A DNA stretch of 64,000 nucleotides from the NCBI RefSeq assembly GCF_003182255.1, contig NZ_QGTQ01000030.1, positions 1 to 64,000 on the forward strand, read 5' to 3'. Below are positions 52,175-59,913 of the stretch, piece by piece. The notes beneath the pieces are model-generated. The model worked only from the letters and a program-made list of their open reading frames with translations, did not search any database and was not told the DNA's origin. The position numbers were made by a program, and so were the translations under genes. Every line of letters begins with the position of its first letter. Position 1 is the first letter of the stretch. The DNA is from Paenibacillus cellulosilyticus. GTDB lineage: Bacteria; Bacillota; Bacilli; Paenibacillales; Paenibacillaceae.

Positions 52175-52936
52175 ACGATAATAGTGATTTGGTTAATCGT
52201 AACGTTTATCGGCTACTATTTGTTATATTCAATCATTAAAGGGGCGATAAACAACTCCCGTATGGCACGGGATATAGGGGAGATCAAAGACCTGCTGAAA
52301 GCCCTGACGCAGGACAAAATCAATAGCTCCCCGCCACCGGTTCAGGACGAAGTAGAAGAGTTCCATGATTGGACCGATCTTAATTATTTGCAGCATGGCA
52401 GCATGCTGCAGGCCGAAGTTTTTCATTTGTTAAGGGCTCATAAGGTGTTCGACATTCTCCATGAATATGATCCCATTCTTGTCGGTACCGTGCCGATCTT
52501 CATTGAAATCCCATCCAGCGACTTGGACATTATTTGTAACGTGCAGCATTTCACAGCATTTGAACGAGTGGTTAAAGAACACTTTGAACATTACAGTGGA
52601 TTTACCATTACGAGGCGTATCGTAGATGGGATAGAGCGGGTCAAGGCGAACTTCACGATTGAAGGGTGGCCAATTGAGCTCTTTGGTCAAAATAAACCGA
52701 CACAAGAACAGAACGGTTTCGTTCATATGATCATTGAGGATCGGCTGCTCAATTTATTCGGAGAGCCTTTGCGGCAAGCCGTCATTGCTCGAAAGCTTGA
52801 AGGGATGAAGACTGAGCCTGCCTTCGCAAGCTTGCTTCAGCTCGAAGGCGATCCATATGCCGCTCTGCTTAAGCTCGCAGATTGGACCGATGAAGAGCTG
52901 AGGGACAAATTTACTGATCGGCTGCCTTGGAGCTAA
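52175..52936 (+). CDS. membrane helix fused to DUF4269 nucleotidyltransferase-like domain, possible ACG start
   Basis: 253 aa. Residues 1-18 form a membrane helix (IIVIWLIVTFIGYYLLYSI), then a charged helix IKDLLKALTQDK and a proline linker. From about residue 64 a full DUF4269 domain follows (YLQHGSMLQAEVFHLL, LVGTVPI, SSDLDIIC). DUF4269 is normally a soluble stand-alone protein beginning at that point, so this looks like a fusion with a small membrane protein gene. ACG 52175 is five bases after AAAGGTGA; GTG 52166 lies inside that site. Confidence 0.6.
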   Translation, partial: TIIVIWLIVTFIGYYLLYSIIKGAINNSRMARDIGEIKDLLKALTQDKINSSPPPVQDEVEEFHDWTDLNYLQHGSMLQAEVFHLLRAHKVFDILHEYDPILVGTVPIFIEIPSSDLDIICNVQHFTAFERVVKEHFEHYSGFTITRRIVDGIERVKANFTIEGWPIELFGQNKPTQEQNGFVHMIIEDRLLNLFGEPLRQAVIARKLEGMKTEPAFASLLQLEGDPYAALLKLADWTDEELRDKFTDRLPWS

Positions 52937-52954
52937 TAGCTAGAAGGGCGAGAT

Positions 52955-53323
52955 ATGCAGGAGTTGAATCGAACGTCACAACTTGGGATCGACTATAATG
53001 AAAGACGGTTTCGTACGGTCAGCAACACCGCGAATGGTGAAGTGAACGATGATACGGTCTTTCCTTATTTTCAGCAGGGGCGGACGGTTTGGGCAGAGTA
53101 TTCAGGTGGCGGCATCTTGAAGGGGCATCTGATTGCAATCGTTGATGACACAGGTGCACTCGATATGAGGTATCATCACCACAATGAGCAGGGCGAATTA
53201 ATGACTGGCATATGCAAGTCTACACCTGAGCTGCTATCGAATGGCAAGCTTCGCATGCATGAGCAATGGGAGTGGACTTGTAAGGATCGTTCTAGAGGAC
53301 ATTCGATCATTGAAGAAATATAA
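52955..53323 (+). CDS. conserved beta-rich protein
   Basis: 122 aa. IDYNERRFRTVSNTANGEV, VWAEYSGGGILKGHLIAIV, and the closing LRMHEQWEWTCKD. This repeat-like beta pattern belongs to a family often labelled N-acetylglutamate synthase in databases, which I regard as a label without support. No transferase motif. ATG after AGGGCGAGAT. Confidence 0.6.
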   Translation: MQELNRTSQLGIDYNERRFRTVSNTANGEVNDDTVFPYFQQGRTVWAEYSGGGILKGHLIAIVDDTGALDMRYHHHNEQGELMTGICKSTPELLSNGKLRMHEQWEWTCKDRSRGHSIIEEI

Positions 53324-53370
53324 AAAATAGGCAGCAACCGATTGCCATACATAACGGAGGTGTTCGGTCG

Positions 53371-53886
53371 TTGAGCAATACACAAGTAAGATTAACGGTG
53401 TTCGTCGCGGCTTCCTTGTTCATAGCGTTGCTGTATCTGGTTATCTCACGTGTAGAGCATCACGAGACGTATAAGCATCTTAATCAGCATTTAGATGCCG
53501 CAGGAGTGCGGTTCCATCAAACGGAGGATGAAGTAGTTGCTAAGTTAGGTGAGGGAGAGTATATGGAAGGCTTCGGCGGGCATGGACGTGATTATAAGGA
53601 TTACGGCATCCGAATCAGCATTCCTACGGATAAGAATAGCTTGATGTTCGGTCGTGTAGATGCGGTCGAGTGCTACGGATCGGATTGTTCTCTATATGGA
53701 ATTAAGAAAGGTGATGCAATAAAGAAAGCGGAGGCTGCTTTCTTGGATCAGAATTATTCGGAAACCTTTGATCAAGGATACAGCTTTGAGAATGGCGAAT
53801 ACGTCATCCTGCTGCAAGGTTACGAGCAGGTAGAGTCATTCACAGTCTTTTTTCGAGATGAAGATTTGAGAAACCGAGACTATTAA
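53371..53886 (+). CDS. membrane-anchored hypothetical protein
   Basis: 171 aa from TTG, eight bases after GGAGGTG. One N-terminal helix (LTVFVAASLFIALLYLVI), then an outer domain with a FHQTEDEVVAKLGEGEYM segment and two Cys in ECYGSDC that may pair. Resembles small anchored Bacillales proteins of unknown role. Confidence 0.6.
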   Translation: MSNTQVRLTVFVAASLFIALLYLVISRVEHHETYKHLNQHLDAAGVRFHQTEDEVVAKLGEGEYMEGFGGHGRDYKDYGIRISIPTDKNSLMFGRVDAVECYGSDCSLYGIKKGDAIKKAEAAFLDQNYSETFDQGYSFENGEYVILLQGYEQVESFTVFFRDEDLRNRDY

Positions 53887-53913
53887 TAGACTGAATAAAG
53901 GAGGAACTTACAC

Positions 53914-54348
53914 ATGGCAATCGTTCGTGCTTATGAGCCAGCCGATCTGGCGGCTGTTGCAGATTTAATGGAGGATCTAGGGTATCCAACTACGGTTGAT
54001 GAGATGCAGCGAAGGATGGATGTCATCGCATCCAATCCGTTCTATCATACGTTCGTTGCGGAGCAGGATGGACAAGTTGTTGGAATGATCGGCATTCGCA
54101 TCTCGACTAACTATGAGGTGGATGATGTCGTAACGTATATTTCTGCGCTTGTCGTGAAGAAGGAGCTGCAGGGGCAGGGCATCGGCAAACAGCTTATCCA
54201 TTATGTCGAGGACTGGTCAATTCGTAATGGTTCCAATATCTTGTACCTCACGAGTGGCATTAAGGAGGAACGGAAGGCTGCGCACGAAATGTATAAGAAG
54301 CTAGGGTTCGAGATTACAGGCTATCGGTTCGTGAAGAGGCATAAGTAA
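53914..54348 (+). CDS. GNAT acetyltransferase
   Basis: 144 aa. IVRAYEPADLAAVADLMEDL start, SALVVKKELQGQGIGKQL acetyl-CoA region, AAHEMYKKLGFEITGY end. AAC(6')-I-like overall length. ATG after AAGGAGGAAC. Confidence 0.85.
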   Translation: MAIVRAYEPADLAAVADLMEDLGYPTTVDEMQRRMDVIASNPFYHTFVAEQDGQVVGMIGIRISTNYEVDDVVTYISALVVKKELQGQGIGKQLIHYVEDWSIRNGSNILYLTSGIKEERKAAHEMYKKLGFEITGYRFVKRHK

Positions 54349-54433
54349 ATCGCATCCAGATAGTGACAGTAAAGCTTCCGTATCTGATAATGAACCTATC
54401 GACTATTCGATCGATCAGGAGGTTGAGCAATCT

Positions 54434-54802
54434 ATGCAGCTGAACACGATTGTACCTATTCTGCGCATGCTGGACGAAAGCAAGGCGAAGGAATTTTATA
54501 TTGATTTTCTCGGATTCAAGATCGATTGGGAGCATCGGTTCGAGGCGGATTTTCCACTGTATATGCAGGTGTCGCGAGGGAAGATCCTCCTTCACATCAG
54601 TGAGCATTACGGCGACTGTCTCCCAGGCGCAGCGATTCGTATTGAAGTTGAAGGGATCGATGAACTGTATAAGGAGATTTCGGATAAAAAGTACAAATAC
54701 GCGCGTCCAGGTCTGGAGAGCATGCCGTGGGGCAGCAGAGAGATTAGTATAACAGACCCGTTTGGCAATCGAATTATTCTCTACGAACCAATGACGGAGT
54801 GA
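54434..54802 (+). CDS. glyoxalase superfamily protein, bleomycin-resistance-like
   Basis: 122 aa. IVPILRMLDESKAKEFYIDF, then LGFKIDWEHRF and the SREISITDPFGNRIILYEP end. The IPxLRxxDxxxAxEFY opening is that of the Ble/VOC drug-binding group, which sequesters drugs as a dimer. ATG after GGAGGTTGAGCAATCT. Followed six bases later by an AAC-like GNAT. Confidence 0.8.
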   Translation: MQLNTIVPILRMLDESKAKEFYIDFLGFKIDWEHRFEADFPLYMQVSRGKILLHISEHYGDCLPGAAIRIEVEGIDELYKEISDKKYKYARPGLESMPWGSREISITDPFGNRIILYEPMTE

Positions 54803-54808
54803 TTAGAC

Positions 54809-55363
54809 ATGGTCCTGTACCAGCAAGATCAGCTGACAGTAAGGCGATTAGAGCTTGATGACGCCCAGTTGCTGGTGCGTTGGTTGTCCGACCCGGTTGT
54901 ACTCGAATTCTATGAAGGCAGGGACAGGCCGCATGATCATGCGCTCGTGATGGAGCACTTCTATCGAGGAGATGATGACGAAGAAGTTCGCTGTATCGTG
55001 GAATTCGAGGAAGAAGCGATCGGATATATTCAGTTCTATCCACTTGATGATGAGGATAGAGAGGAGTACGGCTACCAGGATGTCGTCGGTGACATCTATG
55101 GCATGGATCAATTCATCGGCGAGCCGAGGTTCTGGAATCGTGGAGTTGGTACGAAGTTGGTTCAAGCGACGGTGCAATATTTGTTCCGTGAGAAGGAAGC
55201 AGCAAAGGTCATCATGGATCCGCAAACATGGAATACGAGAGCACTGCGCGTGTATGACAAATGCCGGTTCAATCGCGTGAAGCTGCTCGAATCCCACGAA
55301 TGGCACGAAGGCGAGATGAGGGATTGCTGGCTAATTGAGCGCAATCAGCCCCTAGATTCTTAA
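54809..55363 (+). CDS. AAC(6')-type GNAT acetyltransferase
   Basis: 184 aa. LTVRRLELDDAQLLVRWLSD, EAIGYIQFYPL, then MDQFIGEPRFWNRGVGTKLV with the acetyl-CoA loop, and ALRVYDKCRF. This is the pattern of AAC(6')-Ib/siderophore-type acetyltransferases. It could acetylate aminoglycosides; unproven. ATG right after the bleomycin-like gene. Confidence 0.85.
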   Translation: MVLYQQDQLTVRRLELDDAQLLVRWLSDPVVLEFYEGRDRPHDHALVMEHFYRGDDDEEVRCIVEFEEEAIGYIQFYPLDDEDREEYGYQDVVGDIYGMDQFIGEPRFWNRGVGTKLVQATVQYLFREKEAAKVIMDPQTWNTRALRVYDKCRFNRVKLLESHEWHEGEMRDCWLIERNQPLDS

Positions 55364-55382
55364 TAGAAGAGGTGCAGCCGCG

Positions 55383-55577
55383 ATGTATAACCGATTGAAG
55401 CGCTGGTCGTTTCTGGTGAACCTGGTCATTGCATTGATTTGCTTCTGGATTGTTCCGACTTATGTGTTTCACTCGCATCATTTTCTAACGTATGTTGCCA
55501 TGTTTATCGTAGCGGTTATCATCTCTGACCTCATCTTGCACAAGGGCAAGCTGTGGAGACCGACTCGTCGCCGATAG
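55383..55577 (+). CDS. small two-helix membrane protein
   Basis: 64 aa: MYNRLKRW basic start, two helices (about residues 9-26 and 34-52) with HSHHF between them, and a basic tail KGKLWRPTRRR. ATG lies after AGAGGTGCAGCCGCG. Unknown function; same class as other small membrane proteins of the array. Confidence 0.55.
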   Translation: MYNRLKRWSFLVNLVIALICFWIVPTYVFHSHHFLTYVAMFIVAVIISDLILHKGKLWRPTRRR

Positions 55578-55591
55578 GAGCTGTTTCGCAC

Positions 55592-56113
55592 ATGTTGGAA
55601 GTAACACTTATCCCGTATCATGACAAAAATATTTTGTCCCAGCTTATTCAGCTGTACCGCTATGATTCTAGTGAGTTCGATGGACATGCGCTCAATGAGC
55701 ATGGGTTGTATATGTACAAATATCTGGACCATCAGTGGACGGACGAGTACCGTCGTCCTTGCTTATTCCGGATCAATGGCGAGATTGCGGGCTTCGCGCT
55801 TGTCATGCTTGATGTTCCCCGCAAGTTGGTCAAGCTCAGCGAGGCGGAGCGGACGAATGTAATTGGCGATTATTTCATTATGCGTAAGTTCAGAGGACAG
55901 GGCTACGGCAGGCAGGCTGCGTTCGAGTTGTTTGATCGGTTCCCCGGCACATGGGAATTGAGACAGACGAAGAGCAATTTACCGGCTAACTACTTCTGGA
56001 ATCAAGTGCTTGAAGCGTACACAGGCGGCTCGTATGAGCAGCAAATGCTAGAGGATGAGCGGTGGCACGGGCCGGTGCAGGTGTTTCGGTCGCGTACGCT
56101 TGAACCAAACTAG
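55592..56113 (+). CDS. GNAT acetyltransferase (COG3981/COG5628-like)
   Basis: 173 aa. YRYDSSEFDGHALNEHGLY, DYFIMRKFRGQGYGRQAA acetyl-CoA region, TWELRQTKSNLPANYFWN. Subfamily paralogue of 8218-8697. ATG lies 11 bases after TAGGAG. Together with the next gene it mirrors families found at the left end. Confidence 0.8.
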   Translation: MLEVTLIPYHDKNILSQLIQLYRYDSSEFDGHALNEHGLYMYKYLDHQWTDEYRRPCLFRINGEIAGFALVMLDVPRKLVKLSEAERTNVIGDYFIMRKFRGQGYGRQAAFELFDRFPGTWELRQTKSNLPANYFWNQVLEAYTGGSYEQQMLEDERWHGPVQVFRSRTLEPN

Positions 56114-56150
56114 AATGGTTGAGAGGCTTGGAATAGAGGAGGAAATCTGT

Positions 56151-56624
56151 ATGGATCATACATTTAATCAGACTTGGCTGGCTGCGAAGTTCGAGGAGAT
56201 CCGCCGCCGCTTGTTGAAAGCGATTTCGCAATTGAACGATGAACAGCTGAATTGGAGGCCGAGTGATGAAAGTCACAGCATCGCTACGCTGATCCGTCAT
56301 ATAATCGGCAACATGAAGGAGCGGGTGGAGAAAGGGATTTTGCTGCGGGATGTCGTGCGTGACCGTGCACTGGATTTCGTGCCAAATCCGCTTACGAAGG
56401 AAGAGCTGCTCTCGATCGTCGAGGAGCGTTTCGGGTTCCTCATCGAGACCGTTAAGGGACTCACAGAAGCAGACCTGGCTCGGACGCAGACCGTTCGGGC
56501 GAAAGAACGTACGAATCTGGATATGCTGCACCAATGCGCCGTCCACTACTCTGAGCATATGGGGCAAATCTTTTACATTGCAAAAATGTGTCTGAATGAA
56601 TCGTACGCTTCAACCTCCATCTAA
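56151..56624 (+). CDS. DinB-superfamily protein, DUF1572 type
   Basis: 157 aa. KFEEIRRRLLKAISQLNDEQ, SIATLIRHIIGNMKERV and HYSEHMGQIFYIAKM with the metal-binding His; ends SYASTSI. Clear paralogue of 135-632. ATG after GGAGGAAATCT. Last gene of the long array before the terminator and nirB. Confidence 0.85.
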   Translation: MDHTFNQTWLAAKFEEIRRRLLKAISQLNDEQLNWRPSDESHSIATLIRHIIGNMKERVEKGILLRDVVRDRALDFVPNPLTKEELLSIVEERFGFLIETVKGLTEADLARTQTVRAKERTNLDMLHQCAVHYSEHMGQIFYIAKMCLNESYASTSI

Positions 56625-56648
56625 TACAGAGTACAGCGTGCAATCTAG

Positions 56649-56672
56649 AACCCTTTAATAAGGGTTTTATTT
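56649..56672 (+). terminator. rho-independent terminator
   Basis: Stem AACCCTT / AAGGGTT with a short loop, then TTATTT. It ends the array. Confidence 0.75.
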
Positions 56673-56768
56673 AAAATAAGTATTCTGATATTTCTAAATA
56701 CTCCGTCATTAGAATGCTGAAGAAATCAGAGAGAGACGAACAAGCAGGATCTTTAGGAGGGGAAAGCC

Positions 56769-59543
56769 ATGAACTCGAAGGAACGCGAACGATTAGTCGT
56801 CATCGGTAACGGAATGGCGGGAATTAACACGGTGGAGAATATGTTGAAGCTCTCACCGAATGCTTATCAGATCACCGTATTCGGCAAGGAGCCCTACCCG
56901 AACTATAATCGTATTCAGTTATCATATGTACTTGAGAAGAGTAAAGCGGTTGAGGATATTATTCTTAACGATTGGGATTGGTACCGTGACAACGGGATCA
57001 ACTTATTCACCGGCACTTCGGTCACAGCTATTGATACAATCGGCAAAAAGGTTATTGCAGACAATGGAATGGAAGTTCCTTACGATAAACTAATTATTGC
57101 GACAGGCTCGAAGCCTTTCATGCTGCCGGTTCCGGGAGTGGACAAGGAGGGCATCGTTGGCTTCCGGGATATCGCCGACTGCGAGCTTATGCTTCGTACC
57201 GCGAATGAATATAAGAAGGCGGCCGTTATCGGCGGAGGTCTGCTTGGGCTGGAAGCGGCGAAAGGTCTGCTGAAGCTGGGCATGGACGTTACCGTTGTTC
57301 ACATCTTCGAGGATTTGATGGAGCGGCAGCTGGATCATACCGCTTCTCATATGCTGCAAGTTGAGCTGGAAAGCCAAGGCTTGAAATTCGCAACGGGCAG
57401 GAAAACGGTTGAGTTCCTCGGAACGAACCGTGTATCGGGGCTGAAGTTCAGCGATGGTACGGTGCTTGAAGCAGAGTTCGTCGTGATGGCAGCGGGTATT
57501 CAGCCGAACGTACAAGTGGCCAAAGCGGCCGGAATTGAAGTGAACCGCGGCATCGTCGTGGACGATTACATGCGTACGTCCGTACCGGATGTATTCGCAG
57601 TAGGCGAATGTAACGAACATCGCGGTATATGTTATGGCTTAGTAGCTCCGCTCTTCGAGCAAGGGGCAGTGCTTGCCAAATATTTGGTCGGAGCAGAGGT
57701 TAAGCCCTATGAAGGTACGATTGTCTCCACGCAGTTGAAGATTTCGGGCGTTGACGTGTTCTCTGCCGGGGAGTTCCAGGACGCCGCTGACCTTACGGTC
57801 GTACGGATGCATGATGAATGGCGGCGCGTTTATAAGAAAATCCTGCTTCGCGAGGGGAGAATCGTCGGAGGCGTGTTGGTCGGCGACGGGAAAGAGGCTA
57901 CACGGCTGCAGCAATGGATCCGCACAGGCACTGTCATGACCGAGGAGATCCATGGAAGGCTTATGGGCGCGGTCGCAGCAGAAACCGGCAACACAGTGGC
58001 GGAGCTAAGAGACGAAGAGATTGTATGCGGCTGTAACGGAGTCACGAAGAAACACATCGTTGATGCGATCAACGAGCATGGACTGACAACAGTCGAGGAA
58101 ATCAAAGTCACGACAGGGGCATCGCGTTCCTGCGGCGGTTGTCGTCCGGTCGTCGAACAAATCCTGCAATATGTGCTCGGCGACAAGTACGACTCGGCTG
58201 CTGCGAAGAAGGAAGGCATCTGCGGCTGCACGACGCTGAGCAGGGACGAGGTTGTAAGAAATATTCAGGAGAAGGGCCTCATTACTTCGAAAGAGGTTCG
58301 ATATGCGCTCGGCTGGACCAACGAAGAGGGATGCTCGAAGTGCCGTCCCGCGATCAATTATTACTTGGGGATGGTATGGCCCAAAGAGCATGAGGATGAA
58401 CGGGATGCACGCTTCGTTAACGAACGGATGCACGCGAACATCCAGAAGGACGGAACATTCGGCGTCGTTCCGCGGATGTATGGCGGCGTCACAACGCCGG
58501 AAGATCTTCAGCTTATTGCGAACGTCGCGGTTAAGTACAACGTTAAGCTCGTCAAGGTAACGGGCGGTCAACGGCTTGACCTGCTCGGAATCAATCGAGA
58601 TGACTTGCCGAAGGTATGGGAAGAGCTGGGGATGCCTTCGGGATATGCCTACGCCAAAGCGCTGCGCACCGTGAAAACATGTGTCGGCTCGCAGTTCTGC
58701 CGCTTCGGGACGAAGGATTCGATGGGAATGGGCATTCTGCTGGAGAAGAAGTTCGAACGACTCGACATGCCGGCGAAATTCAAGATGGCGGTCAACGGCT
58801 GTCCGCGTAACTGTGCTGAATCCTCGACCAAGGATCTTGGCATCGTTGGCAACGAAGGCGCATGGGAGATTTATGTTGGTGGTAACGGCGGCATCAAATC
58901 GAGACTTGCTGAGCTGCTGTGCAAGGTCACGACGGATGAAGAGCTTCTGGAGATCGCATCCGCTTTCATGCAGTATTATCGGGAGACGGGCAAGTACCTG
59001 GAACGGACGTCGGATTGGATCGAACGGATCGGAATGAAGACGGTCATCCAGACTGTGGTGGAGGACAAGGAGCAGCGCAAACAGCTCGCCGAGCGAATGG
59101 AGCTTGCACTAGGTCAGGTGAAAGAGCCGTGGAAAGATATTCTGGACAATCCGAAGCTGCGTGAACGTCTGTTCGAGAGCGGCCAAGGCGCGGCCCAGCC
59201 TGTCGACAACAAAGACTACCATTACTATTCGGTTGGAACACTGGATCAGTATCAAGAGCGGTTAGGCCGAGTTGTTCAGCTGGAAGAGCAAGAGATTGCC
59301 GTATTCCGAACTTCGGAAGGCAATGTATATGCGCTTGAGAACAGAAGCCCAGGACCTCGTGGCGGTACGATCGTGGAAGGCATCGTATCGGGCGACATCT
59401 TGTTTGATCCGATCTGCGATTGGAGAATTGGCCTGTCGGACGGTCAAGTGCTTGCTCCGGATAAAGGTCAGGTTCGGACATACCCTGTTCGGGTGACAGA
59501 CGGCGAAGTGTTCGTCGGGATTCGCGAAGGCGTAGTGAATTAA
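56769..59543 (+). CDS. nirB: nitrite reductase [NAD(P)H] large subunit with fused NirD-like domain
   Basis: 924 aa; reduces nitrite to ammonium in the cytoplasm with NAD(P)H. Order: FAD/NAD(P) domains (VVIGNGMAGINTVE at the start, AAVIGGGLLGLEAAKGL near 155-171); first BFD-type 2Fe-2S site Cys420, 422, 455, 458; second at Cys485, 487, 522, 525; siroheme/4Fe-4S Cys638, 644, 678, 682. Residues from about 817 form a NirD-like Rieske-fold domain without the CxH/CxxH ligands, as in non-iron NirD, but fused. No separate nirD follows. ATG after GGAGGGG. Confidence 0.92.
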   Translation: MNSKERERLVVIGNGMAGINTVENMLKLSPNAYQITVFGKEPYPNYNRIQLSYVLEKSKAVEDIILNDWDWYRDNGINLFTGTSVTAIDTIGKKVIADNGMEVPYDKLIIATGSKPFMLPVPGVDKEGIVGFRDIADCELMLRTANEYKKAAVIGGGLLGLEAAKGLLKLGMDVTVVHIFEDLMERQLDHTASHMLQVELESQGLKFATGRKTVEFLGTNRVSGLKFSDGTVLEAEFVVMAAGIQPNVQVAKAAGIEVNRGIVVDDYMRTSVPDVFAVGECNEHRGICYGLVAPLFEQGAVLAKYLVGAEVKPYEGTIVSTQLKISGVDVFSAGEFQDAADLTVVRMHDEWRRVYKKILLREGRIVGGVLVGDGKEATRLQQWIRTGTVMTEEIHGRLMGAVAAETGNTVAELRDEEIVCGCNGVTKKHIVDAINEHGLTTVEEIKVTTGASRSCGGCRPVVEQILQYVLGDKYDSAAAKKEGICGCTTLSRDEVVRNIQEKGLITSKEVRYALGWTNEEGCSKCRPAINYYLGMVWPKEHEDERDARFVNERMHANIQKDGTFGVVPRMYGGVTTPEDLQLIANVAVKYNVKLVKVTGGQRLDLLGINRDDLPKVWEELGMPSGYAYAKALRTVKTCVGSQFCRFGTKDSMGMGILLEKKFERLDMPAKFKMAVNGCPRNCAESSTKDLGIVGNEGAWEIYVGGNGGIKSRLAELLCKVTTDEELLEIASAFMQYYRETGKYLERTSDWIERIGMKTVIQTVVEDKEQRKQLAERMELALGQVKEPWKDILDNPKLRERLFESGQGAAQPVDNKDYHYYSVGTLDQYQERLGRVVQLEEQEIAVFRTSEGNVYALENRSPGPRGGTIVEGIVSGDILFDPICDWRIGLSDGQVLAPDKGQVRTYPVRVTDGEVFVGIREGVVN

Positions 59544-59574
59544 GTTGTTGTAGGAGTTCAGGAAGAGTACAAGG

Positions 59575-59606
59575 AACCGCGAGCGCTCGTTGCTCGCGGT
59601 TTTTTG
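59575..59606 (+). terminator. rho-independent terminator
   Basis: Perfect 10-bp stem AACCGCGAGC / GCTCGCGGTT, seven-base loop, six T. It ends nirB. Confidence 0.9.
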
Positions 59607-59707
59607 TTGGTTAGGAGACGGTATTTTCTTGAGCTTGCCGTAGATGAACTACAGCTTCATAAAAACTGCGAATAGAGATTAGCTATCATCTATTTACTTC
59701 ATCACGT

Positions 59708-59738
59708 CTATTTGTTATAGTGTATATATAACAGATAG
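59708..59738. promoter_or_regulatory. palindromic operator candidate
   Basis: CTATTTGTTATA, seven bases, then TATAACAGATAG: inverted repeat with 11 of 12 pairs. It lies in a 340-base gap between nirB and the PLDc_N/ABC genes, in a very A+T-rich stretch containing TATATATAA, so it may overlap their promoter. GntR/YtrA-type repressors bind sites of this kind, but no regulator gene is beside it. Confidence 0.5.
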
Positions 59739-59784
59739 ACTGAATGCTACAGTACGCATGATTAGGATCGGCTAGGAAATGTGG

Positions 59785-59871
59785 ATGTCCGAGGTTATAG
59801 TCGGATGGATGCCCGTTGGAATGGCGATACTGCTTGGACAGAGGAATCCGATCGGTCTTATATCTAGCTAA
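59785..59871 (+). CDS. possible 28-residue hydrophobic peptide
   Basis: ATG seven bases after TAGGAA; encodes EVIVGWMPVGMAILLGQ and stops before the PLDc_N gene. It might be a leader peptide or small membrane protein of the ABC unit. Weak support. Confidence 0.28.
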   Translation: MSEVIVGWMPVGMAILLGQRNPIGLISS

Positions 59872-59913
59872 CGTTCTAGTTTAATGATGACTCATTATTG
59901 GGAGGTTTACTTT

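Noticed and set aside
52955-53323. N-acetylglutamate synthase label for this family
   Set aside because: No acetyl-CoA-binding motif or relation to ArgA/ArgJ; the label appears to be a database carry-over.
135-56624. Chromosomal integron explanation for the array
   Set aside because: No integrase gene and no attC-like repeats (paired inverted core sites of similar sequence after each gene) could be seen, and most genes have their own ribosome sites and variable spacers.
135-56624. Prophage or plasmid explanation
   Set aside because: No structural, packaging, replication, partition or conjugation genes were recognised.
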